A DNA stretch of 51,502 nt from Acidobacteriota bacterium (GTDB taxonomy: Bacteria; Acidobacteriota; Terriglobia; Terriglobales; Acidobacteriaceae): positions 1-51,502 of the forward strand of contig QIAU01000162.1 of the NCBI GenBank assembly GCA_003225055.1, given 5' to 3'. The first letter of the stretch is position 1. Every line of letters begins with the position of its first letter. The notes beneath the pieces are model-generated. The model was not told the DNA's origin. It ran no database searches and was given only the letters and a program-made list of their open reading frames with translations. A program made the position numbers and the translations under genes. Shown here piece by piece: positions 39,878 through 47,109 of this stretch.

Positions 39878-40810
39878 TTGAAGATGAATCGCGACTTGGT
39901 CCGATTGTGTGTTGCCGCAATCCTTTATGGATGTGCTTGGTTCGTGTTCATGCCTGCATCTGTCGCCCAATTGCTCAGCTTTCCCCCCCAGGAACTGGTG
40001 GACTACTCGCCGCAGAATCCTTTTGATCGCCTGGCCGATGGCAGACCAAAGGTCCCTGATGATCTGATCGAGCAGGCACGCGGGTTGTCTTCGGAGGAAG
40101 TGTGGGCAGTTCTCGAAGGGAAGGGGCTTCATAATCAATACGCGGATGGATTTCAAGTCCTGCATCCGGGAAAGACCATGGTTGGACGCGCGTTTACCGT
40201 CCAGTTCATGCCCATGCGCTCGGATGTGGACGATGTCGCTAAGGCAAAGGCGAGAGCACGCGGTATCAGGCGGCTTACCAACCAGACAGCGATTGACATG
40301 CTGCAGCCCGGCGACGTGCTGGTAGTTGATTTGTTCGGCAAAAAAGTGAATGGAACGATTGTCGGCGACAACCTCTTTTATTACGTCATGCAGGCCACGC
40401 ACGGGGCCGGATTAGTTGTGGACGGCAGCGTACGCGACCTGGATGGAATTTCAGAAATCGATATGCCTGCTTACTTCCGATCCGTCGATCCCACGCCGAT
40501 CGGAGACGTCATGCTGACCGGAATCAATCTTCCGATTCGTATGGGTGGAGTGACCGTAATGCCAGGCGATCTTGTAGTCGGCGATCGCGAAGGCGTGTAT
40601 TTCATTCCTCCCCAGTTCGTGCGTGAAATCCTCGACACGGCTGATGAAACCCACATTCACGACGAGTGGACGAAAAAGAAGTTCGCGGAAGGGAAATATA
40701 GATCCAGTGAGATTTACAGTTCGCCGACTGATCCTAAACTGCAGCAGGAATACCGAGAGTACCTAAAAAAGCGGCTGGAAGAAATTCGCAAGCAGCGGAG
40801 TTCCAAGTAA
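39878..40810 (+). CDS. exported RraA-family aldolase-like protein, second copy
   Basis: 310 residues. GGAGG at 39866 is 7 bases before TTG 39878 and 13 before ATG 39884, so TTG is the better-spaced start. The signal peptide is LCVAAILYGCAWFVFMPASV. The mature protein has an N-terminal helical extension, then the RraA fold: MVGRAFTVQFMPMRSDVDDV, LQPGDVLVVDLFGKKVNGTI, HGAGLVVDGSVRDLDGISEI with the R-D pair, and VTVMPGDLVVGDREGVYFIP. A charged C-terminal helix ends it. It differs strongly from the divergent copy, so it probably has a different substrate. Both face the RidA/cytochrome/CBM9 genes. Confidence 0.9.
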   Translation: MKMNRDLVRLCVAAILYGCAWFVFMPASVAQLLSFPPQELVDYSPQNPFDRLADGRPKVPDDLIEQARGLSSEEVWAVLEGKGLHNQYADGFQVLHPGKTMVGRAFTVQFMPMRSDVDDVAKAKARARGIRRLTNQTAIDMLQPGDVLVVDLFGKKVNGTIVGDNLFYYVMQATHGAGLVVDGSVRDLDGISEIDMPAYFRSVDPTPIGDVMLTGINLPIRMGGVTVMPGDLVVGDREGVYFIPPQFVREILDTADETHIHDEWTKKKFAEGKYRSSEIYSSPTDPKLQQEYREYLKKRLEEIRKQRSSK

Positions 40811-41356
40811 GGGGAGCATGTGTGACGGCGGGATGGCTCGATCACTCTCAAACAGAGGGCGCTCGGAGGTCCATACGAAGCGACGATGAACCCCCGGCTT
40901 GGGGCAGCCATTCGAGGACTCACAAACAACTCAGACTGAGGTGATTGAACGGGAATGACCGAATGAATGAATGAATGAATGAATGAACCGGTTGAAGCAC
41001 CACCGCATGAGATTGAAAAAGTTCAGCACGACTCCCGAGTCCCCCCTTTCGGGACCAGGGGTTCGTAGGCACGGATGCTGGATCACACGTTCAGCCTTGG
41101 ACTGACTGTTGCGGGCGCTTTGACTCAATCGGGAATTGGCCGCTGTGTTTTCAGACGACTGCAAGGCGCTTCCCTGCGGGACTGGCTAATGACAAGAGGG
41201 CGTAGGATTGACCCGGAGACTCGGTGCTGAACTGCAGCACACACGGAGCGCCTAATGAGTTCATGGATACTCTTCCGCGAACCCGAGCGTCGTAAGCACC
41301 GATGGGCCACCACCGAGGCATGAGACCTGGGAGATCAGCTGGCTTCTGTTAAACGC
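40811..41356. other. non-coding region beside an IS110 remnant
   Basis: 546 bases with no recognisable gene. It holds the GAAT microsatellite (40961-40987) and imperfectly repeated text (TCGTAGGCACGGATG near 41060 and TCGTAAGCACCGATG near 41290). It lies immediately 3' of an IS110 transposase C-terminus, so part of it may be the element's right-end non-coding segment, where some IS110 elements encode their bridge RNA; this is inference. Confidence 0.35.
40961..40987 (+). repeat. GAAT tetranucleotide microsatellite, 6.75 copies
   Basis: Uninterrupted GAAT repeats over 27 bases, directly after a related GGAATGACC. Prone to slippage; no gene reads through it. Confidence 0.95.
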
Positions 41357-41575
41357 TCAAGCTGCTTTCAGTTGTTCTGCGTCGAAACGTTCTCCTCTCT
41401 TCCAAAGTGTTAAAGTAATGGCCGCGATCTTGCGCGCCAGCGTCAGACGTGCCCTCTCCGGCTTCATCCCCCTTGGCCAGCAAAGCCACGTTGAAGTCGT
41501 CGTGAGCGCAATCGCCTGTCTTCGACAGTTATCCGTCGCCGAGCGAGGGCAAAGTCTCGATTCTAGAATCTCCAA
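41357..41575 (-). pseudogene. IS110-family transposase C-terminal fragment
   Basis: The minus-strand frame gives WPRGMKPERARLTLARKIAA and ITLTLWKRGERFDAEQLKAA, the usual C-terminus of IS110 transposases. Just upstream the adjacent frame reads DDFNVALLAKG, the expected preceding residues, so there is a frameshift near 41470. The rest of the transposase is gone. Together with the piece at 7.7-7.9 kb it shows past IS110 activity in the region. Confidence 0.75.
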
Positions 41576-41578
41576 TAG

Positions 41579-41887
41579 CTAGCGTCCGAATCGCCCAACC
41601 ACCACACCGATGATGGCTCCGCCGATTGCTCCCATTCCGACGATTGGCGTGTACGCCTTGGTGATGATTGCATCCGGGATGCTCAAGAGCAATCCGAAGG
41701 TTAGGCCCACGACCCAGCCGGGCCAAGGCAGGCGAGCCGCGCCAATGACGAACCCAATTGCAAAGCGCGCAATGAAAGCCGCCGTGATCGCCGCTCTCTT
41801 GTCGGAAAACGTCATCGGCAGCATAATTGCGACGTCTAGAGCACCAAACACCAATCCACAGATCACGCCAAGGATGACTCTGGACAT
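41579..41887 (-). CDS. small Gly-rich membrane protein, unknown function
   Basis: 102 residues from ATG 41887, preceded by AAGGAG. Four hydrophobic segments: RVILGVICGLVFGALDVAIM, ITAAFIARFAIGFVIGAA, GWVVGLTFGLLLSIPDAII and VGMGAIGGAIIGVVVGRFG, with glycine-zipper spacing. No named family recognised. It ends 4 bases from the IS110 relic, so its 3' neighbour was probably replaced. Divergent from the GH43 relic. Confidence 0.65.
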   Translation of the reverse strand: MSRVILGVICGLVFGALDVAIMLPMTFSDKRAAITAAFIARFAIGFVIGAARLPWPGWVVGLTFGLLLSIPDAIITKAYTPIVGMGAIGGAIIGVVVGRFGR

Positions 41888-41904
41888 GTCTCGCTCCTTA
41901 GTTA

Positions 41905-41916
41905 GAAAACGTTTAC
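41905..41916 (-). promoter_or_regulatory. LacI-type operator-like site before the GH43 relic
   Basis: On the minus strand it reads GTAAACGTTTTC, 10 of 12 identical to the GTAAACGATTAC found upstream of araD and the TonB receptor at 50.3 kb, with the same central CG. It is 63 bases before the GH43 start codon. Confidence 0.5.
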
Positions 41917-41979
41917 CATGCACGAGCGTGCGCAGGAATCCTGGCTGTCAAACGAGGAACTCGCAACGAGGTTGCGCCA

Positions 41980-42800
41980 ATGAATATTTCCTGGCGGATC
42001 ATAATTCTCGTAATTGCATGCATCGCACTCGGGGTCCCGCGCCTGGCGGAGGACACACGCCATGTCATTCCCGTCGAAGGCGACGTCGAAGGCACGCACC
42101 ACCCGTCCATAGTATCCATCGTAAAGGAGGGGAATAGGTGGTATTTGTTTCCGACCGTTACCGGTCCTAACCCGCAGGGACAGTTCCCGATTCGCTGCTC
42201 GCAGGACCTGCACCACTGGAAGATTTGCGGCTTCGTCTTCCAGCAGGTTCCCGGCTGGATCAAGAAAGAGAGCCCCGAAACAAAGGAACTCTGGGCGCTC
42301 CGGGCTCCCGACCCTTCCTACTTTAACGGCAAGTACAATCTGTACTACGCATTTTCGGCATTCGGAAGAACACATCTGGAATCGCGCTTGCCTCCAGACT
42401 GACAAGCCATTGAGGGTCCGTTTGTCATCCATCATGGTGGATGGTTCTTTCTTTTCGCGTCATGGCACCTCGCTGTCGCGGCACAAAGAGCAACTATAAG
42501 GTCGTGGTCGGCCGCTCCCACAACCTTACCGGGCCATGTGTGGATGCCAGGGGGAAGCCCATGTTGGACGGTGCCGGGACTGCTCTGTTGGCCGGAAATC
42601 ATCGCTGGGCTGGTCCCGGCGGCCAGTCGCTCCTTCCGCAAAAGGATGGGGACATCATGGTGTTCCACGCGTACGATGCGGTGACAGGAAGACCGTCGCT
42701 GCGGATTTCGACCATTACGTGGCAGGGTGGCCGGCCCCACCTGACTCTCGAAGGCGATTCCGGTGAAGTAAAGCGAGGCTGCTTGGCTGGCCTGAACTGA
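41980..42800 (+). pseudogene. GH43 arabinanase-type glycosidase, internally deleted and frameshifted
   Basis: ATG 41980 starts a signal peptide (MNISWRIIILVIACIALGVP), then THHPSIVSIVKEGNRWYLFP, SQDLHHWKICGFVF and LRAPDPSYFNGKYNLYYAFS, the first half of a GH43 arabinan endo-1,5-alpha-arabinosidase-like propeller. The sequence then skips to the second half, QAIEGPFVIHHGGWFFLFAS (after an in-frame TGA at 42400), and shifts frame to CRGTKSNYKVVVGRSHNLTG, HRWAGPGGQSLLPQKDGDIM and VFHAYDAVTGRP, ending at 42800. The blade carrying the middle catalytic Asp is lost, and the catalytic-base HDPS motif reads HHPS. The acid Glu in IEGP remains. Clearly inactive. Its place before the araD operon fits a former arabinan-degrading role. 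Confidence 0.85.
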
Positions 42801-42925
42801 GCATGGTTCGGTCTGGGCACATCAGTCTTTGGGATATGCGCGGCGTTTTCCTCGATTTCCTGCCACGTCAGCGCAGTCTTGAATCGGGGAAGGCATCGGT
42901 GAATCAGGAATCGGCGAATCAGGAA

Positions 42926-42976
42926 TTGACAAAGCCAAGGCGCTGGTCTAGTTTGTTGCGTTTGGTAAACGATTAC
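42926..42976 (+). promoter_or_regulatory. araD operon promoter with LacI-type operator
   Basis: TTGACA (42926-42931), 17-base spacer and TAGTTT (42949-42954) form the promoter. GTAAACGATTAC (42965-42976) begins 11 bases after the -10, over the likely transcription start, and has the central CG and near-dyad symmetry of LacI/GalR-family operators. The same 12 bases occur in inverted orientation before the TonB receptor at 50.3 kb. Confidence 0.7.
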
Positions 42977-43016
42977 TTGCCGGAGCTTGCTTTCATTCGG
43001 CGAGTTCTGAATCGAC

Positions 43017-43721
43017 ATGCTTCTGCAACGCCTACGGGAAGAGGTTTTCGAAGCCAACCTGGAGTTGGTGCGAAAGAATCTGGTGCTGTATACGTTTGGG
43101 AATGCCAGCGGAATTTCGCGCGAAGAGAGCTTAGTCGTAATCAAGCCGAGCGGCGTTCCTTACGAAGAAATGCGACCGGAGCACCTGGTGGTGACAGACC
43201 TTGAAGGCAAGATGGTTGAGGGCAAGCTTCGGCCTTCCTCGGACCTCGCGACACATCTGGTCCTTTACCAGGCTTTTCCGGCGATTGGCGGTGTTGCCCA
43301 CACCCACTCCGAATATGCAACCTCGTGGGCTCAGGCCCGGCGGCCGATTCCTTGCTTCGGCACGACGCACGCGGACTATTTTCACGGGTGCGTCCCTGTC
43401 ACCCCTGCCATGTCGGATGATGAGATTCGAGAGGAGTACGAGAAAAACACGGGAAACGTGATCGTGCGGGCTCTGAACAAACTCGATACTTCCGCCACCC
43501 CGGGTATTCTGGTGGCGAACCATGGTCCCTTCACTTGGGGGCCGGATCCTCGAACAGCGGCCCACAATGCGGTCATTCTGGAATCGCTGGCACGCATGGC
43601 CTACTTCACGGTGACGCTGAACAGTGCCGCGCAACCCATCGGCAGCACTCTGCATGACAAGCATTATCTGCGCAAACACGGCAAGAACGCATACTACGGC
43701 CAGACCAGGAAAGGAAACTGA
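43017..43721 (+). CDS. araD: L-ribulose-5-phosphate 4-epimerase (class II aldolase/AraD family)
   Basis: 234 residues, the normal length of AraD. MLLQRLREEVFEANLELVRK, then VLYTFGNASGISREESLVVI, IKPSGVPYEEM, SSDLATHLVLYQAFPAIGG, the zinc ligands in VAHTHSEYATSWAQ, FGTTHADYFHG and the third His in LVANHGPFTWG. The DKHYLRKHGKNAYYGQ C-terminus is characteristic of AraD rather than other class II aldolases. It interconverts L-ribulose 5-phosphate and D-xylulose 5-phosphate in the cytosol. First gene of the arabinose operon, behind a promoter with a LacI-type operator; its TGA overlaps the next ATG. Confidence 0.95.
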   Translation: MLLQRLREEVFEANLELVRKNLVLYTFGNASGISREESLVVIKPSGVPYEEMRPEHLVVTDLEGKMVEGKLRPSSDLATHLVLYQAFPAIGGVAHTHSEYATSWAQARRPIPCFGTTHADYFHGCVPVTPAMSDDEIREEYEKNTGNVIVRALNKLDTSATPGILVANHGPFTWGPDPRTAAHNAVILESLARMAYFTVTLNSAAQPIGSTLHDKHYLRKHGKNAYYGQTRKGN

Positions 43722-45421
43722 TGCCATTCTTGGCGCTCTATGCTGCACCGCGGCTGGTGAGCCTTTCCCCCGTTGACCTGGTCATTGTCGTTTTCTATTT
43801 CGCATTGGTACTGAGCATCGGCTGGTATCTGCGGGGCCATGCTCGCACGGGCGAGGATTACTTCATGGCCGGCCGGGAGATGACTGCTTGGATCGCCGGC
43901 CTCAGCTTCCTTTCCGCCAACCTGGGTTCACTGGAACTGATGGGCTGGGCGGCAGCGGCTTACCAGTACGGCATTCTGGCCACGCACTGGTACTGGATCG
44001 GCGCCATTCCGGCAATGCTGTTTCTGGCGCTGGTAATGATGCCGTTCTACTACATTTCCCGGACGCACTCGGTGCCGGGTTATCTCAAGCTGCGCTTTGG
44101 AGAGAGCAGCCGCGCGCTCTCCGCGATTTCCTTCGCCTTCATGACGGTGTTGATGAGCGGTATCAACATGTACTCCATGGCGCTGGTGATGAAGGTGGTG
44201 CTGGGTTGGGACATCCACTTCAGCATCTGGGTTTCGTCTATCACCGTGGCGATTTACGTGGCGCTCGGCGGACTACGTTCCGCGATCTTCAACGAGGTCC
44301 TGCAGTTCATCCTGATCTGGGCGGGAGCGCTGCTCATCCCGATTCTCGGTTTGATAGAAGCGGGCGGCTGGACGAACCTCAAGCTACAAATTGCTCATAA
44401 TGCCTCAGCCCAGTACACGCATTTGTGGTCCACGATGGGCTCTTTCACCGACAATCCGATGGGTATTCACTGGACCGGCATCGTTTTCGGGTTGGGCTTC
44501 GTGATTTCCTTTGGCTATTGGACAACGGATTTCCTGGTGGTGCAGCGCGTGCTTTCCGCTAAGGACATGCGCGCTGCGGAACTGGCACCCATCATCGGGG
44601 CGGCGTTCAAGAGCCTGGTGCCGTTCATCGTCATTCTCCCCGGATTGCTGGGTTTGGCGGTGCTGCCGATGAAGCTTACAGGGGAAACTGCCGCGGTCGC
44701 CAGCGGCGGTCACAGCTATAACGAGGTGCTTCCCCTGATGCTGGCTCGCTACTGCGGTCCGGGACTGCTGGGATTGGGGATCACCGCGCTCATTGCCGGA
44801 TTTATGTCGGGCATGGCGGGCAACGTCAGCGCGTTTACCACGGTGTGGACCTATGACATCTATCGTGCCCTAATTAAGAAAGATGGCAGCGACCACCACT
44901 ACGTCAATATGGGGCGCTGGACGACTATTCTAGGCGTGCTGATTAGCGTCGGCACCGCTTACCTCGTGATGCAGTTTGCCAGCATCATGGATTACGTGCA
45001 GGCATTGTTCAGCTTCTTTATCGCGCCACTGTTCGGTACCGTGCTCTTGGGTATGCTGTGGAAGCGAGCGACCGGCCCAGCCGGTTTCTGGGGTCTGTTG
45101 GCTGGAACGCTCTCCTCTATTGGCATGTATGCCTGGGTGAAAGTAGACCATACTGCGCTACGCTATGTGGCGCTTTCCCCCAACGCTCGCGATATGGCCG
45201 AGAATATGTATCGTGCCTTGTGGTCGTGGGTTGTGTGCGTGCTGGTGACGGTTGTGGTCAGCTATCTGACCTCACCGAAGCCGGAAAGTGAACTGGACGG
45301 CCTGGTTTATGGGGTGACGAAAATCCCCGAGCAGGGAGAGTATCCCCTGTTCCATCGACCGGCATTCTGGGCGACCGTGGTGGGCATCGGATTTGTGGTG
45401 CTTAACATCCTGGTGTGGTGA
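43721..45421 (+). CDS. sodium:solute symporter (SSS family), probable arabinose importer
   Basis: 566 residues with about fourteen transmembrane helices. DLVIVVFYFALVLSIGWYLR and TGEDYFMAGREMTAWIAGLS are the SSS opening, followed by SANLGSLELMGWAAAAYQYG and the sodium-site helix region GYWTTDFLVVQRVLSAKDMR. It belongs to the sugar-transporting SGLT-like branch. Its start shares a base with the araD stop (ATGA-type overlap), so it is translated together with araD; arabinose or an arabinose product is the obvious substrate. The SSS relic at the left window edge belongs to the same superfamily but a different branch. Confidence 0.93.
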   Translation: MPFLALYAAPRLVSLSPVDLVIVVFYFALVLSIGWYLRGHARTGEDYFMAGREMTAWIAGLSFLSANLGSLELMGWAAAAYQYGILATHWYWIGAIPAMLFLALVMMPFYYISRTHSVPGYLKLRFGESSRALSAISFAFMTVLMSGINMYSMALVMKVVLGWDIHFSIWVSSITVAIYVALGGLRSAIFNEVLQFILIWAGALLIPILGLIEAGGWTNLKLQIAHNASAQYTHLWSTMGSFTDNPMGIHWTGIVFGLGFVISFGYWTTDFLVVQRVLSAKDMRAAELAPIIGAAFKSLVPFIVILPGLLGLAVLPMKLTGETAAVASGGHSYNEVLPLMLARYCGPGLLGLGITALIAGFMSGMAGNVSAFTTVWTYDIYRALIKKDGSDHHYVNMGRWTTILGVLISVGTAYLVMQFASIMDYVQALFSFFIAPLFGTVLLGMLWKRATGPAGFWGLLAGTLSSIGMYAWVKVDHTALRYVALSPNARDMAENMYRALWSWVVCVLVTVVVSYLTSPKPESELDGLVYGVTKIPEQGEYPLFHRPAFWATVVGIGFVVLNILVW

Positions 45422-45428
45422 TGCATAA

Positions 45429-45650
45429 ATGAAGAATATGCGGCGCGAACTCCCGATCTGGTTGTTTGCCGGCATCTCTCTTTTGGTCAACGGTATTCTG
45501 ATTACTGCGGCGGGCATATGGGAGATCGTTCATCCACCTGCCAATCCCGTGGTGCTCTTCCGGTTGCATGCCAATGTGTGGTGGGGAGCTGTACTGGCGG
45601 CGCTGGGACTCTTTTTTTGTATTCGTTTCGCGCCCAAGAGGGAGCCCTGA
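45429..45650 (+). CDS. small membrane protein between transporter and isomerase genes
   Basis: 73 residues. Two transmembrane helices (about 10-30, LFAGISLLVNGILITAAGIW, and 48-65, VWWGAVLAALGLFFCIRFA) separated by a short loop, with a basic N-terminus and C-terminus. It begins 7 bases after the symporter stop and ends 25 before the isomerase start, so it is part of the operon. No family recognised. It could be a small partner of the symporter, as some SSS transporters have; there is no direct evidence. Confidence 0.7.
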   Translation: MKNMRRELPIWLFAGISLLVNGILITAAGIWEIVHPPANPVVLFRLHANVWWGAVLAALGLFFCIRFAPKREP

Positions 45651-45675
45651 AAAGCTGTCTGGATAAGGATTTGTT

Positions 45676-47109
45676 ATGGCGAAGAACAGAATGATGACGA
45701 TGGGCCTCATCGTGGGCAATCGGGGTTTCTTTCCCGACCATTTGGCCAAGAGCGGCCGGGAAGAGATGCTGAAAGCGCTGGAAAAGGCGGGCATGGATGT
45801 GGTCGCGCTCACCCCGCAGGAAAGCAAGCATGGAGCGGTGGAAACGCGTGAAGAAGCCAAGCGTTGCGCCGATCTGTTCAAACGTAATCGCGACCGCATC
45901 GATGGGATCATTGTTACTCTGCCGAATTTTGGAGATGAACGGGCCATCGCTGACAGCCTGCGGCTTGCTGATCTCAAGGTTCCGGTTCTGGTGCAGGCGA
46001 CCCCCGATGATCCACAGAAAATGACGATAGCTGCCCGGAGGGATAGCTTTTGCGGCAAGATGTCGGCCTGCAACAATCTGCGCCAATACGGCATTCCCTT
46101 TTCGATTACGAGCCTGCACACCGAGAGTCCTGCCTCTCCAGAATTTGCCCGAGACCTCGAGTGGTTTGCGGCCGTCTGCCGGGTGGTGACGGGTTTCCGA
46201 AATCTGCGCGTGGGGGCCATTGGCGCACGCCCGACCGCATTCAACACCGTGCGCTACAGCGAAAAGATTCTTGAGTCGCAGGGGATCTCGATCGAGACCC
46301 TGGACCTCTCCGAGGTGCTGGGCCGTATCGAACGCATGAAAGATGACAGCGATGCCGCCCAGGCCAAGCTTGCCGCCATCCAGAAATACGTGGATTCCAG
46401 CAACGTGCCGAAACCGGCGCTGCTGAAGATGGCCAAGCTGGGGGCGGTGGTTGATGAATGGATGGCGGCCACTGAAGTGACCATCAGCGCCGTACAGTGC
46501 TGGACTTCGCTCGAGGAAAATCTCGGTGTGGTGCCCTGCACGGTGATGAGCATGATGAGCAATGAGCTGCTGTCGAGCGCCTGCGAAGTGGATATCTGCG
46601 GTGTGCTCGGCATGCATGCGCTGCGGCTGGCTTCGGGAACTCCGTCAGCGCTGCTCGATTGGAACAACAACTATGGTTCCGATCCCAATAAAGCCGTGTG
46701 CTTCCATTGCTCCAATCTGCCCAAGCATTTCTTCCGTTCGGTGAAGATGGATTTCCAGGAGATCATTGCCGGAACCGTGGGGAAAGAGAACACGTTCGGC
46801 ACCTGCGTAGGTCTGATCCGGCCGGAAAAGATGAGCTTTGCGCGATTCTCCACCGACGACACTTCCGGCGCGATGCGCGGCTATGTGGGGGAGGGCCGGT
46901 TCACCGACGATCCACTGAACACGTTTGGCGGCGCAGGCGTCGTCGAAATTCCTGAGATGCAAAAACTGCTGCGCTATATCTGCCGCGAGGGCTTCGAACA
47001 CCACGTGGCCGCGAATCTTTCTACGGTCGCGGCGTCGGTCCATGAGGCCGCTACGCAGTACCTGGGCTGGCCTACGTACTGGCACGCATCACCGAACGGA
47101 GTTTGCTGA
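45676..47109 (+). CDS. L-fucose/L-arabinose isomerase-family protein, probable arabinose isomerase
   Basis: 477 residues. MTMGLIVGNRGFFPDHLAKS and DGIIVTLPNFGDERAIADSL form the N-terminal Rossmann-like domain; RVGAIGARPTAFNTVRYSEK, SLEENLGVVPCTVMSMMSNE, EVDICGVLGMHALRLASG and LDWNNNYGSDPNKAVCFHCS belong to the fucose/arabinose isomerase core, with the metal-site Glu and Asp in CEVDICG and LDWNN. It resembles FucI-like isomerases more than classical AraA, but its position between a symporter and AraB makes L-arabinose to L-ribulose the likely reaction. Its stop overlaps the araB start by one base. Confidence 0.85.
   Translation: MAKNRMMTMGLIVGNRGFFPDHLAKSGREEMLKALEKAGMDVVALTPQESKHGAVETREEAKRCADLFKRNRDRIDGIIVTLPNFGDERAIADSLRLADLKVPVLVQATPDDPQKMTIAARRDSFCGKMSACNNLRQYGIPFSITSLHTESPASPEFARDLEWFAAVCRVVTGFRNLRVGAIGARPTAFNTVRYSEKILESQGISIETLDLSEVLGRIERMKDDSDAAQAKLAAIQKYVDSSNVPKPALLKMAKLGAVVDEWMAATEVTISAVQCWTSLEENLGVVPCTVMSMMSNELLSSACEVDICGVLGMHALRLASGTPSALLDWNNNYGSDPNKAVCFHCSNLPKHFFRSVKMDFQEIIAGTVGKENTFGTCVGLIRPEKMSFARFSTDDTSGAMRGYVGEGRFTDDPLNTFGGAGVVEIPEMQKLLRYICREGFEHHVAANLSTVAASVHEAATQYLGWPTYWHASPNGVC

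Noticed and set aside
40961-40987. GAAT repeat as a CRISPR or iteron array
   Set aside because: Repeats are contiguous tetranucleotides without spacers; simple microsatellite.
45502-46617. 371-codon minus-strand open frame
   Set aside because: Antisense to the isomerase gene, His/Arg-rich shadow text without domain features.
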